DNA from: Burkholderia lata
GTDB taxonomy: Bacteria; Pseudomonadota; Gammaproteobacteria; Burkholderiales; Burkholderiaceae
Reading direction: 5' to 3'
DNA: 64,000 bases
Assembly (NCBI RefSeq): GCF_902499335.1
Contig: NZ_CABVQK010000012.1
Location: 1 to 64,000, forward strand
This document shows positions 1-7,296 of the stretch, one piece after another. The translations under genes and the position numbers were made by a program. Below the pieces are notes generated by a model. The model saw only the letters and a list, made by a program, of their open reading frames with translations. It ran no database searches and was not told the origin of the DNA. Numbering within the stretch: position 1 is the first letter of the stretch; each line of letters begins with the position of its first letter.

Positions 1-13
1 TTTTTAAAGAGCA
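1..13 (-). promoter_or_regulatory. rRNA operon boxA antitermination element
   Basis: Read on the minus strand this is TGCTCTTTAAAAA, close to the proteobacterial boxA consensus TGCTCTTTAACA that loads the NusB/NusE antitermination complex on rRNA transcripts. It lies downstream of the two leftward promoters described below, just where a 16S leader boxA is expected. The 16S gene itself must start left of the window. Confidence 0.75.
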
Positions 14-72
14 TTCTGCGAGGAACTTCGTGTTTCTCAGCAGCGCTGCGTTTTCAGCAGCAGAGAAGCGAG

Positions 73-101
73 ATTATCAACCGTTTTTTCAAACTCGTCA
101 A
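73..101 (-). promoter_or_regulatory. rRNA operon proximal promoter (P2)
   Basis: On the minus strand a -35 TTGACG (96-101) and a -10 GATAAT (73-78) are separated by exactly 17 bases. The DNA upstream (102-150) is rich in A/T runs, as in an UP element. With boxA downstream this reads as the proximal promoter of an rRNA operon running left, out of the window. The assignment to rRNA rests on boxA and on resemblance to Burkholderia 16S leaders, since no rRNA gene is visible. Confidence 0.75.
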
Positions 102-235
102 CAACTTTTTTAACTACTTCGTTGCGACGACTGCGGTTTAATTTCGTGTGCGCTGAAGTCATTAAAACCGACATCAACAGCACCGCTTCCCTTTTTCTTC
201 CCGCGCTGCGTTTCCGTTAGCGCGAAAGAGGCGTG

Positions 236-264
236 ATTCTAAGCACCCGCCCCCAACTCCGCAA
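236..264 (-). promoter_or_regulatory. rRNA operon distal promoter (P1)
   Basis: On the minus strand TTGCGG (259-264) and TAGAAT (236-241) are 17 bases apart, with an A/T-rich tract upstream (265-290) that could act as an UP element. It lies about 160 bp upstream of the proximal promoter, reproducing the P1-P2 tandem layout known for rRNA operons. The rest of 102-403 holds no gene that I can support. Confidence 0.55.
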
Positions 265-403
265 CCCCTTTTGTGAAATTATTTTGACATGCAGTGCCGG
301 GGGACGCTGAGCCTCTCCATTGTTCATATATAAGCGACGCGGCAGAAGCAGTCTCGGTCGCCCGTGAACAGCCCCCGCCGCATCGAACGCAACCCTCCGT
401 CGC

Positions 404-937
404 TCACCGGCCCACCATCGCCCTCACCACGCCGTCCCGCCGAATCAGCCCGTGATACAGCGCGGCAGCAAAGTGCGCGAGGAACGTCGCGAAGAACAGA
501 TACGCCAGCACCCGGTGCGCGACCCGGAGCCACGCGAACGTCACCGGATCAGCCGCCACGATCGCCGGCAGCTGCACACCGTCGCCCAGCGTCACCGGAT
601 ACCCGCCCGCCGACAGCATCGCCCACCCGATCAGGGGCATCGCGAGCATCAGCGCATACAGCACGAGATGCGACCCGTGCGCGGCAACCTTCTGCCACCA
701 CGGCAGATCCTCGGGCAACGCCGGCGGTTTCGACAGGATCCGCACCACGATCCGCACGCAAACCAGCACGAGCACGGCAATACCCAGAGGCTTGTGAATC
801 GCCACCAGAAGCGCATGCCGCTCAGAAACGGACGCCACCATCCCCACCCCGATGAACAACATCGTGATGATCATCGCGGCCATCACCCAGTGCAGCACCC
901 TCGCCGGCAAACCAAACGTCGTCGAAGCCTTCATCAC
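404..937 (-). CDS. cytochrome b561 family membrane protein
   Basis: This 177-residue protein has four hydrophobic segments and conserved histidines at the positions expected for the di-haem b561 fold: H16 in an LHW motif before helix 1, H48 before helix 2, and further His in the third and fourth segments (AHGSH, AHRV, LYHGL). The family carries electrons across or within the inner membrane, often from the quinol pool to a periplasmic partner. Its ATG overlaps the stop of the upstream catalase-like gene by 4 bases, so the two are translationally coupled and the cytochrome is likely the electron donor or membrane partner of that peroxidase. Control by the divergent ECF sigma factor is inferred from the promoter between the pairs. 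Confidence 0.9.
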   Translation of the reverse strand: MMKASTTFGLPARVLHWVMAAMIITMLFIGVGMVASVSERHALLVAIHKPLGIAVLVLVCVRIVVRILSKPPALPEDLPWWQKVAAHGSHLVLYALMLAMPLIGWAMLSAGGYPVTLGDGVQLPAIVAADPVTFAWLRVAHRVLAYLFFATFLAHFAAALYHGLIRRDGVVRAMVGR

Positions 938-2028
938 CGTCCCTCCCCACTCAATCGCGCCACGCCTGCCACCCCGGCCTCTTCACTCGTCCTGCGCAGA
1001 TACGAATCCGCATAAGCAGCCGACCGCGCCGCCAGCAACGGATCCCCTGACGCCTGAATCCCCTGCGGCAGCACCGTCGGGTCGTAATTCACATCTCGGC
1101 ACGGCCCGCTGTCCTGCGCCTCCACGCGGTCGAGCACGAGCGTGCCCGCATCGATCGTCGTGCGCTGCGCGGGCCAGACCTTCGTCGCGTCGTCCACCGG
1201 ATCGCCGGGCTCCGCCAGCGTGACCAGCAGCTTCCACTTCTGCGGACCGGCCGCGATGCGCTGCGTCACGTCCTGCTGCAGCACGTTCGGGTCCGCGGCC
1301 GTCGCGACGTTCCCGGCGCCGGCCGTCTGCTCCGGCACGACGCGCCACCGCACCGCCTGGCGCTTACCCGCCGCGTCGACGAAGTAGAACGCGTTCAATC
1401 CGTAATAGCTTTCGGTGACGTAGCTCGCGCTCGGCTTCGCACCTTTTATCCAATCGCGGAACGCGGCCGTCTCCGGGTGCGCGCCGAAAAACGCCTTCAC
1501 CTTCGCAGGATCGGGCTTGCCTGTCTTCGGATCGGCCCGGGTCGCCAGCAATTGCGCGTAGAACGCCTGCGGCGTCGCCACCGGAAACACCGGCATCGCA
1601 TTCATCCCGGTTCGCCATTGCTCGCCATCGGGCGCGGTGAGCTTCAGCGCGAGGCTGCGGATCGGCACGCTGCTGTCTGGCGCATACGGATTCCCGCCCG
1701 GCAACGCGAACCGCCCGACCACCGGCGTGCGCACCGCCTTGAAGAACGGCGCGACCGAATACGCGCTCGCGGCACCGTTGCCTTCGAAGTAACCGGTCAC
1801 GCACACGCCCTTCGCGTGATTGCGCCGGAAGCCAGGGTGAATGCCGCCGCCGGCCGTCTGTAACGCATCGACGATCCGGTGCGGGGTCAGACGCGCCGGC
1901 GCGAACCACCCGCCGGCATACCCGAACGCCACGGCCACGCCGGCCACCGCGCCGCCGATCGCGGCCCAGCGCCACCACCCGCGCCCGGGCTCGCGCTGCG
2001 GCGAAGAAGAGGAAGAAGATCGCTCCAT
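934..2028 (-). CDS. catalase-family peroxidase (SrpA-like), membrane-anchored
   Basis: This 364-residue protein begins with a cytoplasmic Ser/Arg-rich tail and one transmembrane segment (about residues 21-40), so the enzyme domain should face the periplasm. RNHAKG (H71) matches the distal haem histidine motif of catalases. Near the C terminus a conserved Leu-Ala-Ala-Arg-Ser-x-x-Tyr stretch probably supplies the proximal tyrosine haem ligand. At about 320 residues the domain is shorter than a classical catalase, as in the SrpA group, which acts mostly as an organic or hydrogen peroxide peroxidase. It is first in a two-gene unit with cytochrome b561 and faces an ECF sigma / anti-sigma pair, an association that suggests peroxide stress control. 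Confidence 0.9.
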   Translation of the reverse strand: MERSSSSSSPQREPGRGWWRWAAIGGAVAGVAVAFGYAGGWFAPARLTPHRIVDALQTAGGGIHPGFRRNHAKGVCVTGYFEGNGAASAYSVAPFFKAVRTPVVGRFALPGGNPYAPDSSVPIRSLALKLTAPDGEQWRTGMNAMPVFPVATPQAFYAQLLATRADPKTGKPDPAKVKAFFGAHPETAAFRDWIKGAKPSASYVTESYYGLNAFYFVDAAGKRQAVRWRVVPEQTAGAGNVATAADPNVLQQDVTQRIAAGPQKWKLLVTLAEPGDPVDDATKVWPAQRTTIDAGTLVLDRVEAQDSGPCRDVNYDPTVLPQGIQASGDPLLAARSAAYADSYLRRTSEEAGVAGVARLSGEGR

Positions 2029-2063
2029 ATATATGCTCCCGACCGTCAGGTCATTGTCGAACC

Positions 2064-2096
2064 CGCGTAGGACGCCACCCGCGCCGCTTTATTCCA
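2064..2096 (-). promoter_or_regulatory. ECF-type promoter for the catalase / cytochrome b561 unit
   Basis: On the minus strand TGGAATAA (2089-2096), a 15-base spacer and GTCCTACGCG (2064-2073) form a -35/-10 pair unlike sigma70 sites. The same two elements with the same spacing recur in the opposite direction at 2120-2152, in front of the sigma factor gene. The sequence match is direct; recognition by the neighbouring sigma factor is inferred from autoregulation being usual for ECF factors. Confidence 0.7.
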
Positions 2097-2119
2097 CGAA
2101 AAAATTTTTCCTATGCTGG

Positions 2120-2152
2120 TGGAATAAGCGGCGCCGACCGGCGTCTTACGCG
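2120..2152 (+). promoter_or_regulatory. ECF-type promoter for the sigma / anti-sigma unit
   Basis: TGGAATAA (2120-2127), 15 bases, then GTCTTACGCG (2143-2152), the mirror of the catalase promoter. Transcription would start about 25 bases before the sigma ATG at 2185. The -35 arms of both promoters sit in a near-perfect inverted repeat (2081-2097 / 2119-2134) around a symmetrical A6T5 tract, which could serve both directions as an UP-like element. Confidence 0.7.
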
Positions 2153-2184
2153 ACATCTCGACCCATTCGGCAACCGGCCCGGCC

Positions 2185-2706
2185 ATGCCCTCCACCGCCC
2201 TCGACGACGAAGCACTACGCGAACTCATCCCCAGGCTGCGACGCTTCGCGCTCTGGCTCGCGCGCGACGTCCACGCGGCCGACGATCTCGTCCAGTCGAC
2301 GCTCGAGCGCGCGCTGTCGCGCTGGTCGAGCCGCCGCGACGACGCGTCGCTGCGCAGCTGGCTCTTCACGATCCTGTACCGGCAGTTTCTTGACGGCAAA
2401 CGCAGCGCGAAGCGCTACGCGTGGCTGCTTGGGCGTATCCGCGATGACGACGAAGCGCACTGGCCGTCCGCCGAACGCGAATTCGCGGCGCGCGCAACGC
2501 TCGAAGCATTCGGCCGGCTGTCCGACGAACAGCGCAGCCTGCTGCTGCTCGTCGCGGTCGAGGGCTTCACGTATCAGGAAGTCGCCGACCTGCTCGACAT
2601 TCCGATCGGCACCGTGATGTCGCGGCTCTCCCGCGCGCGCCAGGCGCTGCGCCAGCTCAGCGACGGCGAGCTTCCCGCTCCTTCCTTGCGATTGATGAAG
2701 AAATGA
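2185..2706 (+). CDS. ECF RNA polymerase sigma factor
   Basis: This 173-residue protein has only the sigma2 region (about residues 10-75, with the AADDLVQSTLERAL core-binding helix) and the sigma4 region (about 105-160, ending in a helix-turn-helix with GTVMSRLSRAR), as in ECF factors. The stop overlaps the ATG of the next gene, a membrane anti-sigma protein, by 4 bases. Divergence from a catalase-like peroxidase and cytochrome b561, with matching promoters, suggests a small regulon against peroxide or a related oxidant. The inducing signal cannot be read from sequence. Confidence 0.95.
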   Translation: MPSTALDDEALRELIPRLRRFALWLARDVHAADDLVQSTLERALSRWSSRRDDASLRSWLFTILYRQFLDGKRSAKRYAWLLGRIRDDDEAHWPSAEREFAARATLEAFGRLSDEQRSLLLLVAVEGFTYQEVADLLDIPIGTVMSRLSRARQALRQLSDGELPAPSLRLMKK

Positions 2707-3461
2707 ACACCCCTCCGAACGAACACGACCTTCAGGCCTACGTCGACGGCCAGCTCGACGATGAAGCGCGCGCCGCGGTCGAGCGCTATCTCGCGCTGCA
2801 TCCGGAGCGCGCGGAACAGGTCAGGCAATGGCAGCAGGATGCGCAGCGGTTGCGGGCCGCGCTCGAGAGCGTGCGGATGCCGGCGGATAATCCCGCGCTC
2901 GATCCGGCGGCGATTCGGGGACGGCGCGTGGAGCGCACGCGGATGCGGTTCGCGATGGCGGCTTCGTTCGTGTTCTGCGTCGGGCTGGGGACGTTCGGCG
3001 GATGGCAGGCGCGCGGGTGGAACGCGCCGCCGCCGATCGCGCCGATGAGCGATGCGGTCGAGGCTTACCGGATGATGGTGGTCGATCAGACGGCGAAGGT
3101 GGATTACCGGCCGACGGGTGCGGGAGATTTGCAGGGATGGCTCACCAGGCGCGTCAGCGCATCGGCGAAGCTGCCGGATTTGAGCGCGGCGGGGTTCAGG
3201 CCCGTAGGCGGACGGTTGTTCACGACGGACCATGGGGGCACGGCCGCGATGGTGCTCTATGAAGACGATGCCGGGCGAACGCTGAGCTTCTATCTCCGGT
3301 CGCCGGAAGCGACACATCGGCTGCTGCCGGCCGGGCAACGCGTGGATGGCGCGCTGCTGGCGCGGTATGGGTCGGTGAACGGGCTCAACTACGCGGTGGT
3401 CGGGCCGGCCGGGAGCCTCGGGGAAAAAGCAATCGCGCAGGCGCTCGATCAGCAGACGTGA
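2703..3461 (+). CDS. membrane anti-sigma factor for the adjacent ECF sigma
   Basis: This 252-residue protein has a cytoplasmic N-terminal domain starting HDLQAYVDGQLDD, the typical anti-sigma opening (about residues 7-70), one transmembrane helix (about 83-102) and a periplasmic domain of about 145 residues. The zinc-binding HxxxCxxC motif of ZAS anti-sigma factors is absent, so sensing must not rely on that site. The 4-base overlap with the sigma gene gives stoichiometric expression. The periplasmic domain is the likely sensor; what it senses is unknown. Confidence 0.88.
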   Translation: MNTPPNEHDLQAYVDGQLDDEARAAVERYLALHPERAEQVRQWQQDAQRLRAALESVRMPADNPALDPAAIRGRRVERTRMRFAMAASFVFCVGLGTFGGWQARGWNAPPPIAPMSDAVEAYRMMVVDQTAKVDYRPTGAGDLQGWLTRRVSASAKLPDLSAAGFRPVGGRLFTTDHGGTAAMVLYEDDAGRTLSFYLRSPEATHRLLPAGQRVDGALLARYGSVNGLNYAVVGPAGSLGEKAIAQALDQQT

Positions 3462-3542
3462 GTGGTACGATGCGCGCCGCGCTGGCGGTCCCTGGTGGCC
3501 GCCAGAGGTCCGAATGGTGCGGCTTCGCCGGCTTGGGCGTGC

Positions 3543-4255
3543 TCACGTTCACCGCTTGAATGCACAGCGTTTCGAGTGACTTTCCAGGTCTGTTGTCCAC
3601 ACTGGGACTCCTCCTGCACCCTCACCCGTTAAACACACAGGGTTTCGAGTTGCTGCGAAACAGGATGTCCACATCGATCATGACGATGCTGCATGCGGTC
3701 ATTGGTCGGCACGCTCACTTTTGTTGGGCACAGCGTTTCGGGTTGTTTGGGGCTGCGATATCCACACCCGGTGACGTACCGCGAACACCTGCACCGAATT
3801 CGATTACCCTCACCCGCTGGGTGCACAGGCTTTCGAGTACGTTGGATTCTCGATATCCACACGGCATTCAAGCACGACGGATCGTGCAAAAATTATTCGC
3901 GTCATCTGCCATAGCCCGGCAAAGCCCCGCCAGGCAAGGCACTCAGGCTGATTCGTGTGATCGAGTGCTAGGTGCTCACCGATTCAATGCACAGAGATTC
4001 GACTGGTTGGCGTGCGGGTTGTCCACATGCGACCATGTCGAGCCTGACCAAGGCCGCACGAAACGCGATGTCCGTTGCGCATGTGGCCACGTCGTGGCAC
4101 CAGCGACCTTCCGTTCGGTCGCAAGCTCATGCGCCCGGATTCGCTCGTCACTCTCCGATATCGCCTGGATCCGCGCCCAGCTGGCAATTCCGACGCACGC
4201 TCACCAACCGGATGCACAGCGCGCCGAGTCGTTTTGCACCCCGGTTATCCACACA
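3543..4255 (+). repeat. six dispersed ~54-bp modules ending in DnaA-box-like 9-mers
   Basis: The gene-free stretch 3462-4309 holds six imperfect copies of one module, all in the same orientation. The layout is TCACC, 9 bases, CACAG, then usually a TTTCGAGT-like block, and 27-28 bases after CACAG the motif TCCACA. The modules start near 3549, 3622, 3715, 3810, 3977 and 4201. The terminal 9-mers are TTGTCCACA, ATGTCCACA, ATATCCACA twice, TTGTCCACA and TTATCCACA. The last is a perfect DnaA box; the others differ at one or two positions. Spacing between modules is irregular (about 75 to 225 bp) and base composition is lower in GC than the surrounding genes. No open frame runs convincingly through the array. 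Function is unknown; DnaA binding or titration is my inference. Confidence 0.75.
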
Positions 4256-4309
4256 CGAAGCCGAGCACCTTCGCCACCGCCGAAGTCACTCGGTCAGATA
4301 GACGTTGGT

Positions 4310-5026
4310 TTACGCCGGTGTGGCATCGTCACCTAGACCGCTGCGCCTCAACGTTTCGCGCAGACAGCTTCGACAAACCCGTTCGCCCGCATTCCACAGC
4401 TTGTCGAACGTCTGCTCGTCATCGAGCCTGAACGTCGACCCGTCGATCGAGACATCGGCCCCGAGCACCTTGCGCAGAAACGCTTCGCTGAACCAGTACT
4501 TCGGTTCGTGCTTCTTCGTGCGGTCCGTCACCTGTACGACATGGCAATCGCGGATCACGTCGATAGACAGATTCGCTGCTTCGATATCCGGCGACGTGCG
4601 CGTCGGCATGATCAACCCATGAAGCTCGCAACGCGCGAAGCCGTGCGGCCATTTGGCATCCGCCGCGACGACGGACGTGTCGAACGCCTGCGCCTCCGAT
4701 GTCGGCTCACGCGGCGTTTCGCCGGATCGCACCAACAACTCGTCGACACACGTCGAACAGCCATACGCGCGCAAACGCTCGAGCGCCGCGATTTTCGGGA
4801 ATGCCGTGACATGGGCGACGTTCCCGATAAACGACGCTTCGACATCGAGTTCGTCGAACTCGGTACGTAGCACCCACATTTCGCGGCTGTACTTCGGCCG
4901 GTCGAGCGAGACCTTGAGCAGCTCGCCGGGCGCGAACTGGCCGCGCGTCCGAACGCGTGCATGGACGCCCTTCGACGTCACTCTGACAACGTCGAACCCA
5001 TGCCGATGGCAAACGATCGGTCCCAT
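4310..5026 (-). CDS. unrecognised Cys/His-containing hypothetical protein
   Basis: I do not recognise this 238-residue protein. From the chosen ATG it begins MGPIVCHRHG, and further in it has CSTC and, near the C terminus, CRSC. These Cys/His pairs suggest a metal-binding fold. There is no signal peptide or membrane segment. An upstream extension to 5134 exists in the same frame but is poorly protein-like and overlaps the preceding gene. It is last of three minus-strand genes of unlike base composition to the surrounding core genes, between a DnaA-box array and an origin-like element, so horizontal origin is plausible. Confidence 0.6.
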   Translation of the reverse strand: MGPIVCHRHGFDVVRVTSKGVHARVRTRGQFAPGELLKVSLDRPKYSREMWVLRTEFDELDVEASFIGNVAHVTAFPKIAALERLRAYGCSTCVDELLVRSGETPREPTSEAQAFDTSVVAADAKWPHGFARCELHGLIMPTRTSPDIEAANLSIDVIRDCHVVQVTDRTKKHEPKYWFSEAFLRKVLGADVSIDGSTFRLDDEQTFDKLWNAGERVCRSCLRETLRRSGLGDDATPA

Positions 5027-5094
5027 TACCGGCCCTCGCACTGCATTTTCTTCGGCATCGCCACGTATGTGGAAAACATCGATCGATCGTCGCT

Positions 5095-5411
5095 TCAATG
5101 CCGCTCGATCACGTATTGCGCCGGCCCGCGCCATGCGATCGAACGGTAATCCTTTCGAATGACGCCAATTTCCCGGTAATACTCGACGAGCGCTTGAGGG
5201 CTCCAGTCACGGCCAGCGGAAAATAACGCGTCCAGGTCGACAAGCGCGGCAACGAGAGCACGTCGATCATGATCGTGCGCTCCCAACGATCGCCTTGCTG
5301 TGCAAACCCGAGGCGCATCAGTACATCCGCGACAGCCGCCACGTCAGTTACGACAACCGCAACGTGGCCGGCAATATCCGTCACCAGTATCTCGTCGACG
5401 GGTACCTTCAC
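5095..5411 (-). pseudogene. hypothetical gene interrupted by a frameshift
   Basis: A GTG at 5411 with a good ribosome site (GAGGGG) opens a frame coding for VKVPVDEILVTDIAG and continuing to ...GDRWERTIM near 5270. From there the protein-like reading moves to the -1 frame and continues through DLDALFSAGRDWSP to a stop at 5095. The original frame past 5270 is low-complexity Arg/Ser-rich and runs to a different stop at 5109. The join lies around a repeated GATC (minus strand GATCATGATC), a plausible slip site. It may be a real mutation, a sequencing error or programmed -1 frameshifting. The family is not recognised; as rejoined it would be about 105 residues. Confidence 0.55.
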
Positions 5412-5442
5412 TGATCCCCTCGTCCGGTTTCGTCCTCTGTCA

Positions 5443-5703
5443 TCACTCTGCTTCTTTCGTGAGCCATCTAACGATCTCCGCGATGTCCTCGTCGGACAGC
5501 TTCCCGACGCGATCGACAAACACCCCGTAGTCGAGATCGAACTTCACGTTGAATCGCTCGCCTTTGTAGCGGCAACACAGAACCTCGGCTTCCGGTATCG
5601 ACACGCGCTGCTCGAACACGATGTCGCGGGGATGCTGCTGCATCCGGTGTACGACGGCATCGATATCGAGTGCGTCGAGCCGGGTCAACGATGAATCGGT
5701 CAT
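5443..5703 (-). CDS. small hypothetical protein
   Basis: This acidic protein of 86 residues from the ATG at 5703 begins MTDSSLTRLDALDIDAVV; the open frame extends to 5811 without a better start. It has one Cys-Cys pair (VLCCRYKG) and no signal or membrane segment. It is the first of three closely spaced minus-strand genes (gaps of 31 and 68 bases) that probably share a transcript starting in the origin-like region to the right. I recognise no family. The size and paired layout would suit a small antitoxin, immunity or regulatory protein, but nothing in the sequence proves that. Confidence 0.5.
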   Translation of the reverse strand: MTDSSLTRLDALDIDAVVHRMQQHPRDIVFEQRVSIPEAEVLCCRYKGERFNVKFDLDYGVFVDRVGKLSDEDIAEIVRWLTKEAE

Positions 5704-5846
5704 GAGTCGCGAGCCTGTGCGCCAGGCCCTCGTATCCTGGATGCCGGCGATTCTACAGACATGACGGCTCACGGATCGCTCGAGCGCTTCACAGCCTTCC
5801 GCTTCGTTCATCCAATCACTGCACGCAGTGCATATCCTGCCCGGAT

Positions 5847-6124
5847 CACAGTCGACGGACTGTGCTTATCCAAAGGTGTTAACAGAGTTCGTATACATAC
5901 GTAGTGATAGTTAACAAACCCTGTGCCTCACAGTGGATAACGTCCCTAACCCCATGAATTCTCGACAGGAAGCGGAATGCATAACCTTGGGTGAGCCACG
6001 TGAACAGCTTCGGGAAGCACAGAACAACTTTTCGTCGATTCACAGCCGCGCCGACATATCCTCAATCGTTCCACTGTGAATCCAGAGGCTTGCCGGATGG
6101 TTATCCAGAGGGCAATGTGGATAA
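5847..6124 (-). other. origin-like element, diverged inverted copy of the 54840-55085 element
   Basis: On the minus strand this gene-free region has a DnaA box TTATCCACA (6116-6124), a box-like TTATCCAGA (plus strand, 6101-6109), TTATCCACT (5932-5940), then exactly 14 bases, then TTTGTTAACT and an AT-rich run (5891-5919). The same order and the same 14-base gap occur at 55036-55085 on the plus strand, and weaker matches link the two in between (TCACAGTGGA, GAAAAGTTG, GGTTATG). It ends in a perfect 7-bp hairpin (5847-5864) beside a box-like TTATCCAAA. The triplet repeat seen in the right copy (CTT CTA CTA) is broken here (CTA TCA CTA), suggesting a decayed or altered origin element. Confidence 0.6.
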
Positions 6125-6249
6125 CATCACAGCACATCGACGCGTTTTGCTGTGATGCGAACAGGTGAAGCCAACGTTCCCGGCATCGCCAGGCAACATC
6201 GATCGTCGACCGCCGCGCACCCCGATTCAAAAAATTTTCACGAAGGGGC

Positions 6250-6278
6250 TTGTGCTCCTCAAAAACCCTCTCTATAAT
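6250..6278 (+). promoter_or_regulatory. promoter of tRNA-Val
   Basis: TTGTGC (6250-6255) and a perfect TATAAT (6273-6278) are 17 bases apart and end 12 bases before the tRNA 5' end. The placement fits a stable-RNA sigma70 promoter with a very short leader. Confidence 0.75.
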
Positions 6279-6290
6279 TCGCGGCTTCTT

Positions 6291-6367
6291 AGGCTCGTAG
6301 CTCAGTTGGTTAGAGCACCACCTTGACATGGTGGGGGTCGTTGGTTCGAATCCAATCGAGCCTACCA
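6291..6367 (+). tRNA. tRNA-Val (anticodon GAC)
   Basis: This 77-base cloverleaf has acceptor arms AGGCTCG (6291-6297) and CGAGCCT (6357-6363), discriminator A and encoded CCA (6365-6367). The anticodon stem is CCACC/GGTGG with loop TTGACAT (6323-6329), giving anticodon GAC at 6325-6327, which reads GUC and GUU. The T loop TTCGAAT is canonical. It has its own promoter and a strong terminator, so it is transcribed alone. I see no partial copy of its 3' end in this window that would mark an integrated island. Confidence 0.97.
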
Positions 6368-6431
6368 ACGAACAAATGAAGGGGTCTGGCAGCACACATC
6401 GCCTACAGGCAATGCGGCTCGCCAACATACA

Positions 6432-6469
6432 AACGCCACGCGGCAACATCGCGTGGCGTTTTTCTTTTT
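6432..6469 (+). terminator. rho-independent terminator of tRNA-Val
   Basis: A perfect 11-bp stem (6432-6442 with 6450-6460, AACGCCACGCG / CGCGTGGCGTT) with a 7-base loop is followed by a T-rich tail TTTCTTTTT. It lies 65 bases after the tRNA. The remainder of 6470-6675 shows no gene and serves as the leader of the next one. Confidence 0.9.
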
Positions 6470-6675
6470 CAGTCCGAAACAACGCATGTCGCCCCGATGT
6501 GTTGCGCGATCCACGGCATCGCATCCTTCCTCACCGACACCTCGATCAGCCATACAACGGGCACTGCGCCGCGCGTAGAATCGTGTGCGCATCGAAGCGG
6601 CTGTTCCGACCGTCGCCCGATCTCCAACGCATCAAAACAACAACGCGCGATCCGCGCGACCGAGAGAACACGATC

Positions 6676-7191
6676 ATGTCCGACGTCACGACCGCCACAT
6701 CATCCACGAGCAACGACGAAATCGCCGCCTACGTCGGCAAGAAAGCCGCATGGTTCGAGAGGAAGTGGGAAATCGCCGCGTCGCGAAAGAACCGGCAGAC
6801 CTGGAACTGGGCGGCCTGTTTCCTGGGCCCGGTGTGGATGGCGTATCGATGCATGTACTGGCAGGCGGCAGCCGTCCTTGGCGCGACGCTCGCGGTCACG
6901 ATGGTCGAGGTGCTGTTTTTCCCCAAATACTTCGAATCGACCACGTTCGACCCGGTCACCGTCGGGATCGCTGTCGCGCTCGGCTGGTGCGGGAACAGCC
7001 TCTACAAGACGCACATCGAACGCCAGATCGAAAAGCTGCGCCCGAACGCGACGTCTCGCGAATCGTTTCTCGCGCTGCTGGAGGCGCAGGGCGGCACGAA
7101 CTGGCTCGCGGCGACCGGTTTCGCTATCGCGACGCCGTTGCTCGGCATGCTGATGATCCTGGTTCACACCGTCGTGGTCGGGAAGTACTGA
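6676..7191 (+). CDS. DUF2628-type membrane protein
   Basis: This 171-residue protein has a hydrophilic N-terminal 45 residues (AAYVGKKAAWFERKW) followed by an aromatic-rich segment, NWAACFLGPVWMAYRCMYW, then two or three more hydrophobic segments. The NW-x-A-FxxGPxWxxYRKMY-like pattern is the hallmark of DUF2628 proteins, whose biochemical role is not established. The ATG at 6676 is the first good start, since longer frames run into the tRNA terminator. It stands alone, with a sigma factor gene convergent to it. Confidence 0.8.
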   Translation: MSDVTTATSSTSNDEIAAYVGKKAAWFERKWEIAASRKNRQTWNWAACFLGPVWMAYRCMYWQAAAVLGATLAVTMVEVLFFPKYFESTTFDPVTVGIAVALGWCGNSLYKTHIERQIEKLRPNATSRESFLALLEAQGGTNWLAATGFAIATPLLGMLMILVHTVVVGKY

Positions 7192-7296
7192 TCGCGAGAA
7201 CGGGCGCCGGCGGCCGGCAAAGCGGGCAACGGGACGAAGAATAGGGCGCATCGCCACCGTGCATGCGCACCGCACCCGACGCGCGTTCCATCGTCG

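Noticed and set aside
364..1015. Plus-strand open frames over the cytochrome b561 gene
   Set aside because: Arg/Pro/His-rich products antisense to a clear membrane protein.
3543..4255. CRISPR array
   Set aside because: Copies are imperfect, spacing varies from about 75 to 225 bp, and there are no cas genes.
6291..6367. tRNA-Val as an island attachment site
   Set aside because: The tRNA is intact and I found no direct repeat of its 3' end or integrase gene in the window, though an origin of the neighbouring 3.5-6.3 kb segment by transfer remains possible.
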